A stretch of DNA of 64,000 nt, from positions 372,001 to 436,000 of the forward strand of contig JAMXBD010000575.1 of the NCBI GenBank assembly GCA_024138025.1, written 5' to 3'. Position 1 is the first letter of the stretch. Every line of letters starts with the position of its first letter. The position numbers and the translations under genes are program-made. Positions 1 to 12,590 of the stretch are shown one piece after another. The notes beneath the pieces were generated by a model, which saw only the letters and a list, made by a program, of their open reading frames with translations, had not been told where the DNA came from and made no database searches. This DNA is from Combretum micranthum. Taxonomy: Eukaryota > Streptophyta > Magnoliopsida > Myrtales > Combretaceae.

Positions 1-554
1 CATCTTGTTTGGATTTCGGGTTATCCAAGCTTGTATTTGTGCATATAATTGATTATTACATTGTATATGCTTACTAATTAAACTTGTTTGTTCTTACTTG
101 ATGTATGGTCTAGTCAAGTTATCTCACTGAGCTGTGGTTTCCCTCACACCATAACAGTGTTTATGCAAGAATAGTACTTACTGGGATTGGGCTAGGAATG
201 TGTAAAGAGTGCTTCTCTATAAGATTTTCTTGAACTTAGAATACAATTTTGTTAAATTGTACAAATATTTGAGACTTTGTATTTTATAGGTTGGAACCCA
301 ATTTTCATTATTTGATGGGGGATAGCGATTTTCTACAATCTTGGTACAATGTGGAAAAATCGGATCCTCGGTGAATTTAAATAATGTTATTATATATATA
401 TATATGATTAAATTATGATAATTAAATAAATAAGATAGAGTCTTGTAATATTTGACTTACAAGACGGTTCTCATATAGGGTCTATTTGGACAATCCTACT
501 AGGCCCTCTCTTAAGGTCATGACACATGATACATTGAAACTCATACTTTATATA
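1..554. other. AT-rich intergenic sequence, no gene seen
   Basis: No open frame with protein-like composition and no bounded repeat was found on either strand. A short TA microsatellite lies near 390-405. The segment could be decayed transposon sequence, but nothing in it allows a class to be named. Confidence 0.5.
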
Positions 555-556
555 GG

Positions 557-755
557 ATGTATTTGGATGGTCTGTTTTTCATTTATATCTGAAATATGTA
601 AAAATGTCTTATTTACATTTAAATTTATCTATATTTGATCTTTTAGTGAGAACTATCAATTTCTTTTATCTATACCTAATTCTTTATAAATAATTTGTCA
701 GAAAAAAGTTTTAAAAAATTGTCTGTATCTATAATCTATCAACAAACAAACAAAC
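557..755. mobile_element. Small MITE, family A (copy 1)
   Basis: An AT-rich 0.2-kb element that starts with GTATTTGGATGGTCTG and ends with a CAAACAAACAAAC-type tail. The same theme (TTTGGATGGTCTGTTTTT at one end, GTTTGTTGG-like at the other, internal AACAGTT/TTAAAAGATCAAA blocks) appears inverted at about 33152-33371 and in weaker form near 19498, 41636 and 60425. Recurrence with roughly constant length and poorly conserved inverted ends suggests a non-autonomous DNA transposon family. No target duplication is clear, so the superfamily is left open. Confidence 0.45.
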
Positions 756-1898
756 TCATAACTTAATATGTGAAGCTTAAATTTGTTACATAAAAATATT
801 CGGTCAGGCCTACTATTTATTTGACCTTGAATTCTTGGGTTAAGTAATAGCATCTTAGGAGTCTAATTCATAAATAGTGTGGCTTAAGGAAATTTAGTTG
901 GATGGGATACAATTAAAGTACATTGGACCGATCGACCTATTCTTAACCTCTTTTGAGATAAAGTCACAAACTTTACAAGACAAGCTAATGTCTTAGACAT
1001 GCTATGCTCATCAACATAACCTTGAAAGAGTAAATTTAATCTCATTTGTTGTTCATCATATATCATTAAGAGTATAAATACTCGGGCTTGTATCCTCATT
1101 CTAAAGATTAGAGAAACAATGCAAGAAAATTGTGAAATCAATACTTTCAAGGATCAAACAGAGTATGAGTTAATATTCAATCACAATCGATGAAGTTAAT
1201 ACTCAATAATCTCTTCAAACAAAATATGAATCAATATTAGACCATGCTCAATGAAGTCATTACTCCATAACTTCTTCACTTGTTACGAATATGTTTAAGC
1301 CACTAAAGCTACTTATTCCTTATCTAAGTCCTCTCATTAAGTGTTATATTTAGTATATAAAATTGATGTAGCATTTACATGACGATATCAACAAGAACCC
1401 CACAAACTCTAACAAAAAAACTAGCAGATGAAAATTTTATCCACAAACACAAATTTCTTCTTTTTGAAATGATATAGCGGTGTTGATAGACTCGACACCT
1501 AATTTGAATCAATAGCAAATCATATGTTCCGAGTAACCGTAGGTCCAAAGCAAACAAAAGTAAATTACACAAAATGAGAATCGTATTTTTTCAAACTAAA
1601 TTCCACGAACTCAATCTCAATCCAGCTTGATTGGCTGCACAAAAGTTCTGGTCCAATAGCTGATATTAATTATTACGCATGTTTAAGAGACGAGTACTTC
1701 TATTTCTGGCATTTCCACGACAAATTTTGCTTTGAAGCAGTAGTAGAAACAACCAACCAAAATTCCACAAAACAAAGAGACACCAGACCGTCCTTAAAAA
1801 AATGCTACCACAAAATGCACCTTTTTTTAACTTGGAGTTTAGCAAATCATGAGGAAAGACTAAACAAATTATCATGCTTTCCTTTGTTTGTTTCTTAG
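756..1898. other. Intergenic sequence, no gene seen
   Basis: Only short chance frames occur here. An open + frame at about 1574-1857 lacks a start codon, has no recognisable domain and is not joined by clear splice signals to the exon-like segment that follows. I do not call it a gene. Confidence 0.45.
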
Positions 1899-2026
1899 GT
1901 TGCTCAGAAAAAGATGGACAACAACTCACTATGCGCCAGATCCTAGAAGAACATGAGCATGGACCATGTGGGAAGACAGCTGTTATTGTAGTCCTCATGG
2001 CAAGACACGTTGAAACGTTACTATAA
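1899..2026 (+). CDS. Possible terminal exon of an unrecognised gene
   Basis: A pyrimidine-rich stretch followed by TTTCTTAG forms a good splice acceptor at 1898. It is followed by 41 open codons and a TAA stop. The translation, with MRQILEEHEHGPCGK and AVIVVLMARHVETLL, has balanced protein-like composition: a charged helix-like part, then a hydrophobic part. The base composition is also higher in GC than the flanks. No upstream partner exon is obvious inside the window. This may be a relic exon left by rearrangement, or the end of a gene whose other exons I failed to see. I do not recognise the family and assign no function. Confidence 0.3.
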
Positions 2027-2225
2027 ACATTACTGTCTTTTAAGTCAAGCCGGGCCCGAATCTGACACAGCCTCTTGCTGTTTTATCTCTTTCTCCAGTG
2101 TTTTTTCCTCGCTAAAATCTCCGTAAGTTCATAGGCCACATGCAATATTGAGTGGTTGATATAAACATACGTGGTTTGACAAAAACTTTGATAAATACTT
2201 GAGAAAAATTAAGGTTATTGGAATT

Positions 2226-2690
2226 TATAACATTTCGTAGCAAAGCAAGCATAAATAAATCAATCAAATCGGTTGATAATCAATCAAGTTAGCTCATTTT
2301 TCCCTCAAATTTGATTCGAGAATATCTAAGTCAGATTCAGATTTAGACTATTCAAATAGATTATTAAGTCGGGTTGGAATTTCATTATATATAATTAGAT
2401 TAGCTTATGAGTTGAGTATAAATATTAGCAAAGTTCCAATTAGGTTTAAATAATTATATAATTTTAAGTAGAATTAAAACGTTTATTTGGATAAATTTAA
2501 TTAAAAAGGATAATTAAATTGAATTCGAGTTTACTTTAAGTTATATTCATACTTAAAATTTTAAATTTAATTGAACTCGGACTGAATTCGAGTTTTTAAA
2601 TTTTCAATAAGAATTTAGTTGATAATGGTTACGGTTTTAGTTTTGAATTTTTAAAATCTACTTGTATTAGGATGCATAGTAGTAGAGTGA
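2226..2690. mobile_element. Degenerate hAT-type MITE-like sequence
   Basis: The segment carries phrases such as GAGTTGAGTATAAATATTA and AATTCGAGTTTTTAAATTTTC. These also occur in the well-bounded hAT-like element at 31887-32311 and in another fragment near 36600-36880. Ends and target duplication are not clear here, so this is called by similarity to the better copy only. Confidence 0.3.
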
Positions 2691-3749
2691 ATGGCTTAAT
2701 AGGTACCTTGACCTATGAATCTGCTATACCCTTGCAAGTTACGCCAAAAATTTCAGATAAAAGAGTGCTTTATATGACACAATTTTATATGAAACATTTC
2801 ATAAAGAAATCTCATTGTTAAGAATTAAGAAATTATTTTAGTTACAACTAAGAAATTTATAAAAATCCAATCAAACAATTTTATAGTCATATCTATTAGT
2901 TATATTGTTGACAATATATTGAATACTGTGAATAGTAATAAATTTTTATGAAAAATATTTTTTTTGGCCATTTTTATAAAAAAAATAGTTTAAACATTTT
3001 TTTTGTTATTATTTATTTATTTATTATGCTTTTCCTTTTTCTTTTTCCTCTTTGCCCTTTTTCTATTTTTAATATTTTGTTCCACGTAGTCCATTAATAT
3101 TGATCCAGCGTGTTGGGGGACCAGAAGCGTAAACCGATTGCCGAGTCAACGAGCAAATCATGATTTGTTGGCCCACCAGTGCTCGGTGGGGATGATCTCA
3201 ATGCAGACCAGTCCGCCATCATTTTTTTTTTTAAATCGAGCATAAATGATTGATTTTTTAATATTTTAATTTAAAATTAATTTATTATTATTAATGAATA
3301 ATCATATTAATGGTTAATTATTTTTTTAGTTAAGCTTTTCGATTTTTGATTTTTAATCATTTGACATATTGGTTAAGCAAAAGTTATGGTTAACCAAATT
3401 TCAATTACAACCATAAAAAATCGATCCTTTTATTTCATAATTACATTAAAAAAATTTCAAAATAACAATTCAAATAATATAATTACATTTAAAAAATCAT
3501 AAATCAACAAATCAAATAACATAAAACCAACAAATTAAGAACATAAATTTAATTCTAGTTCATAAGGCTTAAAATACAATACCAACATTACATGAATTAA
3601 AATTTTATGTCTTCTCCAAATTTCAAATTACAACACAATAATTTAAAACTTATTTAAAATATAAGTTCTATATATTTATATTTTTAAAATTTTAGTTATT
3701 TTTATATATTATATCTATTTCAGACTAGTTAACCAAAATCATCAATTTT
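2691..3749. other. AT-rich intergenic sequence
   Basis: Very AT-rich with long A and T runs and no protein-like frame. A short GC-richer island at about 3085-3215 interrupts it, with no recognised function. It leads into the first copy of a tandem duplication. Confidence 0.45.
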
Positions 3750-4880
3750 TTTAATCATAAATCAAAACTAAAAACCGAAAAAATTAAAAACTTTAAACCT
3801 AAATCAAAATCATATTTTTCAGATTAATTTTTTTCAGTTTCAGATTGTTTTTTTGATTTTATTGGTTTTTTTAACTCACCAGTACTACTAGGCGGCGTCA
3901 TCAATCAAACACAACTACATCTATGTAATTAAATTTATCATTTAGTTGTAGTGAAAAAGTCAGAAACTTTAGCATTGCAGTCATTTTAACGATTAAGAAT
4001 CAAAAACCCATAATCATAATACATGTCGGACTTTAATTTAATTTCAATGAACATTCGGGTTATATTTCAGTATTATTAATTTTGGACATAAAAGTCACTT
4101 TAGGATTCAAGCACTCTTTTTTCTAAATGATCCTGATGAATGGAGTTTCCTATGTAGAATGCATATGATTTCATGGTGTTAACGAAGACCAATTATGGAG
4201 AGAAGGAATGAGAGAATTTTAATGTATCAAATACACAAGTGATAAGTAAGGAATTTATATAAACTCTATGCATCAACTTTATAGATTTTAAGCAAATAGA
4301 ATAGCGGTTGCATTATTTTTCTATTTGATCTTTATGTGTAAGGCTTCTTATATAAAATTTTGTTTGTTTTCTTTTTTCAAAAATTATAAATAATGGAGCT
4401 TGAGTATTTATAAATACTTGGAATGAATGATGATCATCTTATCATTTAAGTAATTGACGCATAAGATGGAAGAAGCTTATGTTATCTTAAATGAGCTTGA
4501 TATGAGTCAAGGCAAATTATTATCTCCTCACGTACGTAATCCCACTTAGGAGAGGTTATATGTGATGGACCAGTATAAGAATCCCTAATCTAAGTCCACT
4601 AAGTTAAATCTCCTTACGTCAATTTCAATATATGAACCAGACACCCAAGATCCTATTATCTAACACACATGATACATCCAAATAAATTACAACAGTTATA
4701 TGTATATTCATGCTCTCTAAACAATCTATATTTAATATTAATTTATAAATATATTTGCAATAATCCAATTTATCTAATTATGATATAATTTTGGAAAGGT
4801 GTAAACAAATGTAAGGTTTGTATACTTGATTGAAATCGGCTGCAATATTTATTCGGAATAGGGACCTCCCACACGGGCCC
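3750..4880. repeat. Tandem segmental duplication, copy 1 (~1.13 kb)
   Basis: This block matches 4926-6025 almost line for line. Shared landmarks include TAAATTTATCATTTAGTTGTA (3929 and 5099), the AAAGTCACTTTAGGATTCAA block (about 4090 and 5260) and GGACCTCCCACACGGGCCC (about 4862 and 6004). The offset is 1142-1170 bp, so the two copies are adjacent and direct. Point differences and small indels show the duplication is not recent. No gene is encoded. The block may be part of an older transposon. Confidence 0.75.
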
Positions 4881-4925
4881 TCTAAACAATGTCTATTTAA
4901 TATTAATCTATAAACCATTAATTTT

Positions 4926-6025
4926 TGTTGGTCATAAAATGAAACCGAAAATCTAAAAATTAAAAAATTTAAACCTAAATCAAAATGATATTTTTTGGAT
5001 TGATTTTTTAATTTTAATTTATTTTTTCGATTTTATTAGTCTTTTTATCCATCCCTAGTACTAGACGGGTCATCAATCAGACAACTATATCTATGTAATT
5101 AAATTTATCATTTAGTTGTAGTGAAAAAGTCGAAAACTTTAGCATTTCACTCATTTTAACGATTAAGAATAAAAAAACCCTAATCATAATACATGTCGGA
5201 CTTTAATTTAATTTCAATGAACATTCGAGTTATATTTGAGTATTATTAATTTTGGACATAAAAGTCACTTTAGGATTCAAGCACTCTTTTTTAAATGATC
5301 CTGGTGACTTTTTCTAAAAGTCACTTCAAAGTGTTACTAGGAAGACCAATTATGGAGAGAAAGAACGACACAATTTTAATGTATCAAATACATAAGTGAT
5401 AAGTAAGGAGTTTATATAAATTCCGTACATCAACCTTATAGTTTTTAAGCAAATAGAGGTTGCATTATTTTTCTATTTGATCTTTGTGAGTAGGGCTTCC
5501 TCCATAAAGTATTGTTTGTCTCCTCTTTTCAAAAATTATAAATAATAGAGCCCGAGTATTTATAAAGGATGATTGTCTTATCGTTTAAGTAGTTTACAGA
5601 TGAGATGGAAGAAGCTCATCTCATTATCTTAAATAACTTTGATATGAGTCAAGGCAAATTATTATTCCCTAACATACATAAGCCCACTTAAGAGAGGTTA
5701 CATGCAGTGGACTAGTATAAGAATCCCTAATCTGAGTCTACTAAGTTAAATCTGTTTACGTCAATTTCAATATATGATCCAAACACCCTAGATCCTATTA
5801 CCTGACCCACATGATACATCCAAATAAATAACAACGGTTATATGTATATTCAAGCCCTCTACACAATCTATATTTAATATTAGTTTAATAATCTATTTAC
5901 AATAATCCAATTTATCTAATTATGATATGATTTTGGAAAGGTGTAAACAAATGTAAGGTTTGCATACTTGATTGAAATCGGCTGCAATATTTATTCGCAA
6001 TAGGGACCTCCCACACGGGCCCTTT
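4926..6025. repeat. Tandem segmental duplication, copy 2 (~1.1 kb)
   Basis: Direct partner of 3750-4880. It carries a deletion relative to copy 1 around 5310-5340 and ends right after the shared ACACGGGCCC block at 6018. Copy 1 is followed instead by a short segment repeating the CTAAACAAT...TATTTAATATTAAT phrase, which may mark the crossover point. Confidence 0.75.
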
Positions 6026-6539
6026 ACGTTTTAGTGTTTCAAGCTCATGTAGCGATAGTGTCAATTTATATGTATATCCTTGTATTAATTCCAAACCGGA
6101 AAACTTGTTTTTAACTTATTTCATATATGCTCCTTATACGTATTTGCGAGGCTATACTAGAGGACACTAATAAATGGTAATACAACTGATCTCTCTCTTC
6201 TATTATTGTTTGGCCCGTGTATCTATAATTTTTGTACTTTTGTAAACAAAGTCAAAAAAACTCATCTTCTCTCTCTATCCTGTTTCTTACATGAATTATA
6301 AGACAAGAAATCCTTAATGCAATAAAACTAGTCCTAAAATGTAATAATTAGCAATAAGTTAGAGGATGATAATTTACTATAAGAAAATTGGTCTTTAGAA
6401 ATAAAATTTCTATGATAAAAAATTGATAAGAAAAGTAGATAAAATCAATGACATTGATTTTTGTGATAGAAATTTATATGCAAAGCTAAGAATTTTATTT
6501 CAAATCCCAATTTTCTTCTAGTAATTTCTTTGATATGGT
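6026..6539. other. AT-rich intergenic sequence
   Basis: No gene, repeat boundary or structured element is recognised between the tandem duplication and the start of the ~400-bp monomer array. Confidence 0.4.
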
Positions 6540-6914
6540 GGGCACTACACATAGTGCAAATTTATATCACCAATTGAAACGATTCCAAGGCTATGTTCCA
6601 CATTATGCCCACCACCCTTATCATGGCATATCACTACTTCACTTCTACAACCATCTCTTTCACTAGCACATATGGAAACTGGAGCTAGTTCGACAACTAA
6701 AGCTAGCATCTTCTTTGCAAGAAGGTAGAAAGGTGAATCAGTAGGTAGTTTGTAAAAATGTGGAGAAAGAGGCAGTTGCTAGAAATGTGGAGGAAGATGG
6801 AAGCCAAAAAGATTACAAAGTTTGCTGTTTTGGTGTTTCAAGTAAATGGACTAAATCATTTAAAAAAATAACCACTATCTGCAGTTAAAAGGGAGAGGGA
6901 GAAATGTATGTGGG
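6540..6914. repeat. ~400-bp tandem repeat array, left part (split monomer)
   Basis: This is the left piece of the same monomer that fills 10419-12590. Shared landmarks in order are CTAGTTC..ACAACT, a CTCCTTTGCAAGGAGG-like block, GGTAGTTTGTAAAAATGTGGAGAAAGAGGC, GGTGTTTCAAGTAAATGGAC, AGTTAAAAGGGAGAG and AAATGTATG. The monomer is cut after AAATGTATGTGGG by the inserted element at 6915-10418 and resumes at 10419 with GCGGGTTTGAG. Confidence 0.8.
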
Positions 6915-7374
6915 TGTAAAGACCCGACATGCTCAATTCTCAAATTAGGCACACCAAGTCCCCAACCACGTATAACTCTTATGAATTATACGTAAGGTCG
7001 TCTTAAAAGAAGGTGTTTATGTTGAACATTGCTATTCGATTTTAGGTTATGAAATCATTTAGTTAGATTTTTAGATAACTGGATTTAGCAGCGGAAAAAT
7101 AAACTTTAATAAAAACATTTCTATATAAAAGTATTTCAAACTTTCACTATTACAAGTGGAAAAACTTTACTTAACAAATATTTGCAAAAGCTTATTTAAT
7201 AAAAGATAGGCACTAACAACCCCTTAAATGAAAATACAAATTTATAAATAAATCCAGTCTCTATAAAACAAACAAAAGGAGAAACAAAACAACTAAACTA
7301 CTCAACGCTCCTGACTCGCATCACTCATCCAGAATCCTTCTCAAGTCCACAGAAGCACCCAAAAACCCAAGACG

Positions 7375-7490
7375 ACATCATCAACAACAACAACATCATC
7401 ATATCATCATCTCATCCTCCATCATTACCAACATCAACAAGAACTCATCATTATCAACTTCATCAACATCATCTTTATCAACAACAAAAC
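7375..7490. repeat. CATCAA/CAACAA-rich simple sequence
   Basis: Imperfect trinucleotide repeats of CAT, CAA and ATC type lie inside the solo-LTR-like element. They have no coding meaning in context. Confidence 0.6.
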
Positions 7491-9837
7491 CTGTAAAAAG
7501 AATAACAACAACAAGAATGAGTCGAAGCTCAGTACACAGCAACACAATCACACACGGAGTGGCACGCGAGCTTAACTAAATATAATGCATCAGTCCACAA
7601 GTTATTATCTTTTCATTAAAATAAACAAATCAACAATGGAGCACTCACACTCCGGAACAAGCCCATGGTAATCTGGGGGTCCTAAGTAACAGCAGCTGCT
7701 CAGGGGGTTGATATAGATAGACCAGATATCTATATCTCCTATATCTAACCGATAAAGAATATTAATAGCATCATCTAGGGTTCACACTCCTTGATATACT
7801 CTACTTATTTCGGTCTATAACATCAATTAGTTTAATGGTCCCATACCCGTGAACTAAAACATATTATTTCCTCCCGAACCTAAGTAAAGAATATACCGAT
7901 ACAATTAACCCTATTAGCTATATACTTAGCCAATAAAAGAAATCATCATTGCATTATGGTGAACCATTGCATCATGGATTTGAGTCATTGCATCATGACA
8001 AAGGATTGGGCTAAGAGCCTAAACTACCGTGCCATTGCATCATGACAAGGTTGTCGCTCCCCGGATCCGGATTCAACGACGTAAAGCACAACCAACACTC
8101 ATCAATTATTAAGCTGTCTTTAAGTTCTTAATCCATTTAGGATGCCTATCCTATCAATCATCACGCAAGTTACTACGTACCTTGAATATGAAATCCAAAC
8201 ATAGCCTTGGAAGGAATTTCAGAAGATAAATCAGATATCCACTTCTGTTAAGGAAAGAACCCATATAAGAAACTAAACTAAACTAATAATCTACTTTCTC
8301 AAACTTTTATTAACCCTATTTGATCAGACACTAATGTGGAACCCCACTATGGCTGCGAATATCGCCCCGCCAAAATATGGACAGTTCTCCTTTGTCTGTC
8401 AAAGTGTTTTTTTTCACTTTGTTTATGGTCTTTTATCAACAAAAGCTTAATCAAGGCATTCATTCACAAAAACATCTATTTCTTAAGCAAATACACCTTT
8501 GAAACAATATATTCCCCATATTAATCAAAGATCATCCTAATTCATTCATCTAAGCTAATTATTAACTATTAACCCATTTTAGCTTAACCTTAGCCAAATT
8601 GATTAGAATTATTCATTTAAGTCATTTACTAAGCCAAGGTGATTAAACTATATCAATCTAATTCATTTCAGCTTAGTGAAGCTCATTAAGCCAAGTTGGA
8701 CTTAGATTAATTACTAATTCATTATATATCTAAGATCTATGTCAATTCGAGCTTACATTAACTTAAACTTAGCCAAATTCATCAAAGTTAAACAATCTAA
8801 TCCATTTTAGTTTATTCAAGTTCATTTAGTCAAGTTGAACCTAGGTTTGTTAACTAAGTTTATTTTATAACTAACTTCTAGATTTAATCTAATTATTTGT
8901 TAAATCTATAAATCTACTTAACACATGTTTAATTATATCAACCAATCAACATAACACATCAAACATCACTTATCTATCTCATTTTAACTCAAAAAGATTC
9001 ACTTCCTAAGCAAAAACACATAAAACAAACAAAAACAAGTTTTTAACTTTGTTTGGAAAATGTATTAGTTGGAAAGAAGTGAACTTTAAGCGCTGATACT
9101 TTTAGAATTTTCAAAAACTCAAAACATAAAAGTTGTAGATCTCTTTTTAAGCTTTCCAACGCAACTTGAATCACCTCAATCCGATATCGTATGAAAAAGC
9201 TATAATCAAATTATGAAAACATGTCAAGCTGCAGGGAAGGATCACGCCCAAGCGGTCGCCCGTGATTTCAAACAAACACAACCAGAGCATATCAAGCCCC
9301 TTTGGTCGCCCGTGATGTTTGAAAAATACACAATCAATTCATTTCACTCCCTTTTGCTCGCCTGTTTAATCCCCTTATACATATTACGAATTTGTTCTGT
9401 TTTTAAAATCCATTTTTACACTTTTTCATCAACTTATACATCTCCTACATCGATTCTAATATCAAATAAACTCTAATAACAACTCCTAACACTTCAAACT
9501 TCATCCAACAACATCAAACAAATCCAAACTTCAATTCACTTCAACAAACTCCAACTCACTATTCATCCTCTTCTTCACCATTTCCAATTTCCATCAAACA
9601 TTAAACTAACAATTACAAATGTAAACAGCACTTCCAACTCAATCCACCATCAATTCATCAATTACAAATGTAAATAACAAGTAAAAACAAAGAGAAATAG
9701 AAATAGAGAACTTAGCTTTTTGGCTAAATCATGCAACTACTTATACTTGTAGCTTTGATTTCCTTCTTCTATTCTCATATTCTACTTGATTCCTCCTTTT
9801 CTCTTATTGAAATTGAGATTTATGTGTTGAATTTTGA

Positions 9838-9885
9838 AGAGAGAAAGAAGAAGAAGAAGAAGAAGAAGAAGAAGAAAAAGATACA
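9838..9885. repeat. (GAA)n microsatellite
   Basis: About ten GAA/AAG units followed by purine-rich sequence up to about 9945, inside the solo-LTR-like element. It produces lysine-rich and leucine-rich chance frames on the two strands. Confidence 0.8.
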
Positions 9886-10418
9886 GGAAAGAAGAAGGAG
9901 AAAAGAGGGAGAGAGAGAAAGAAAAAGAAAGATGGCAGAGGACAAAATAAAATAAAAAAAAGAGAAGATACATATAAATATATTTTAAAAATAACGTATT
10001 AGATTTAGAACTATTAGATCAATATCTATAGTTCCAGAAGTATTTAAAAGATGATTTTAGAACCGATAGGTTAGAAATTAAGAACTTAAAGTAAGAACTT
10101 AATTTACAAATTTATTTTAGATAAAAAGATATAAAATTTGAGTTCGGATTTAAGAACTGATATTTTGAGATAAGCAAATGAACTCAAATTTTGGAAAGAT
10201 TTAGGAATTAGAGTTTTGGCTAAGAAATAAGGGTTTAAGAATCCTCTAAACATTTCAATGACTTGTTTAGAGAATTTATATTTCAAATCTTAAATTTCAT
10301 TTAACTAATTACTAATCTAACTTTATCAACTTATCTATTTATATCCTATTATTAATTTAATTCATTCAAATCTATCTAAACCCAATTTCTAATATATGTG
10401 AAGGTTTGGGATATTTCA

Positions 10419-12590
10419 GCGGGTTTGAGATTTTGAATATCCATAATGCTACATGACTAACGAGAGGAATGAACAGTTACAATTAAATTAATTTTTTTGC
10501 AGTTGAAACATTTGATGTATAATAAATATAGTCAATAATTAAGATATAAAAAGTAAAAACACCAAAATGGTGTGTCTCTTTCGCCAAAACATATAGGGAA
10601 CTAGCACTAGTTCAACAACCAAAGATGGCATCTCCTTTGCGAGGAGGTAGAAAGGTGTATGGTAGGTAGTTTGTAAAAATGTGAAGAAATAGGCTATTGG
10701 TAGATGTGGAGAAAAATGGAAGCCAGAGAGAATAAAAAGTTTTGTTGTTTTGGTGTTTCAAGTAAATGGACTAAACCATTAAAAAAAACAACAACCACTA
10801 TCTGTAGTTAAAAGGGAGAGAGAGGCGAAATGTATGCGAGTTTGAGATTTTGAATATCCATAATGTTGCGTGACTAACATGAGAAATGAACTATTACAAT
10901 TAAATTAATTGTCTTGCAGTTGAAACGTTTGATGTATAATAAATATAGTCAATAATTAAGATATAAATAGTAAAGACACCAAAGTGGTGTGTCTATTTCA
11001 CCTATGCACATGCGGAACTGACGCTAGTTCAACAATCAAAGATCGTATCTCCTTTGCGAGGAGGTGGAAAGGTGTATCGATCGGTAGTTTGTAAAAATGC
11101 GTAGAAAGAGATTGTTGGTAGAAATGTGGAGATAGATGGAAGCCGGAGAGAATACGAAGTTTTATTGTTTTGGTGTCAAGGACTAAATCATTAAAAAAAA
11201 ATAACCACTTTGCAGTTAAAAGGGAGAGAGGGGGGAAATGTATGCATGTTTGAGATTTTGAATATCCATAATGCTACGTGAAGAATGAACAATTACAATT
11301 AAATTAACTATCTTGCAGTTGAAACATTTGATGTATAATAAATATAGTCAATAATTAAGATATAAACAGTAAAAACACTAAAGTGGAGTGTCTCTTTCAC
11401 CAGTGCATATGGGGAATTAAGGCTAGTTCAACAATCAAAGATGGCATCTCCTTTGCAAGGAGGTAGAAAGTTGCATTGGTAGATAGTTTGTAAAAATATT
11501 GAGAAAGAGGCTGTTGGTAGAAATGTGGAGAAAGATGGAAGCCAAAAATAATATGAAGTTTTGTTGTGGTGGTGTTTCAAGAAAATGGACTAAATCATTG
11601 AAAAAACAACCGCTATCTACAGTTAAAAGGGAGAGAGGGGGGAAATGTATGCGAGTTTGAGATTTTGAATATCCATAATGCTACATGACTAACTAAGGAA
11701 TGAATAGTTACAATTAAATTAATTGTCTTGCAGTTGGAACATTTGATGTATAATAAATATAGTCAATGATTAAGATATAAACAGTAGTGTCTCTTTCACC
11801 AGCGCATATGGGGAATTGGCACTAGTTGCAAAGAGGTACAAACGTATATTGGTAGGTAGTTTGTAAAAATAGAGAAACAGGCTGTTGGTAGAAATGTGGA
11901 GAAAGATGGAACCTAGAGAGAATACAAAGTTTTGTTGTTTTGGTGTTTCAAATAAATGTACTAAATCATTAAAAAAAAACAATTGTTGTCTCCAGTTAAA
12001 AGGGAGAGACAGGGAAATGTATGCGGGTTTGAGATTTTAAATATCCATAATACTATGTGACTAACATAAGAAATGAACAATTACAAATTAATTGTCTTGC
12101 AGTTGAAATGTTTGATGTATAATAAATATAGTCAATAATTAACATATAAACAATAAAGGCACGAAAGTGGTGTGTCTCTTTCACCTGCACATATGGGGAA
12201 TCGACTCACCAAAAATGACATATCCTTTGCAAGGAGGTAGAACGGTGTATCGATAGGTAGTTTGTAAAAATGTGGAGAAAAAGGCTATTGATAGAAATGT
12301 AGAGAAAGATGAAAGCTAGAGAGAATATGAAGTTTCGTGGTTTTGGTGTTTCAAGTAAATGGACTAAATCATTAAAAAAAAAAAAAAAACCACCATAGTT
12401 AAAAGTGAGAGAGGAGGGAAATGTATGCAAGTTTGAGATTTTGAATATTACCTGACTAAGGAACAATTACAATTAAATTAACTGTCTTCCAGTTGAAACA
12501 TTTGATGTATAATAGATATAGTAAATAATTAAGATATAAACAGTAAAAAAATCAAAATAGTGTGTTTTGCTTTAATAGTATAGATAGATA
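10419..12590. repeat. ~400-bp tandem repeat array, right part (about 5.3 monomers)
   Basis: The phrase GTTTGAGATTTTGAATAT recurs at about 10421, 10840, 11246, 11653, 12026 and 12429, giving periods of about 418, 406, 407, 372 and 403 bp. Each monomer also carries TTGATGTATAATAAATATAG, a CACATATGGGGAA-like block, a short dyad CTCCTTTGCAAGGAGG and GGTAGTTTGTAAAAAT. Indels and substitutions separate all copies, so the array is old or evolving without strong homogenisation. On the minus strand each unit gives a related but broken frame. I see no evidence that it is a gene. With the left piece there are six or more monomers in total. Confidence 0.85.

Larger units (their letters stand above)
6915..10418 (-). 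mobile_element. Solo-LTR-like insertion (3.5 kb), probably Ty3/gypsy
   Basis: The block begins TGTAAAGACCCGACA and ends GGTTTGGGATATTTCA, so it has TG...CA ends. It is flanked by GTGGG (6910-6914) and GCGGG (10419-10423), a 5-bp target duplication with one mismatch. On both sides the interrupted ~400-bp monomer continues, which fixes the boundaries. No gag or pol frame is inside, and no internal repeat of the ends is seen, so a solo LTR is likelier than a complete element. Read on the minus strand it starts TGAAATATCCCAAAC and ends CGGGTCTTTACA, resembling LTR ends of Tekay/Del-type gypsy elements. That family call is inference. Confidence 0.7.

Noticed and set aside
9731..9973. Lys-rich and Leu-rich frames on both strands
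   Set aside because: Both are translations of one (GAA)n microsatellite inside an LTR-like element.
11770..12466. Related minus-strand frames in successive ~400-bp monomers
   Set aside because: Their similarity comes from the tandem repeat itself. They are interrupted in different places, have no shared start and no conserved composition beyond the DNA.
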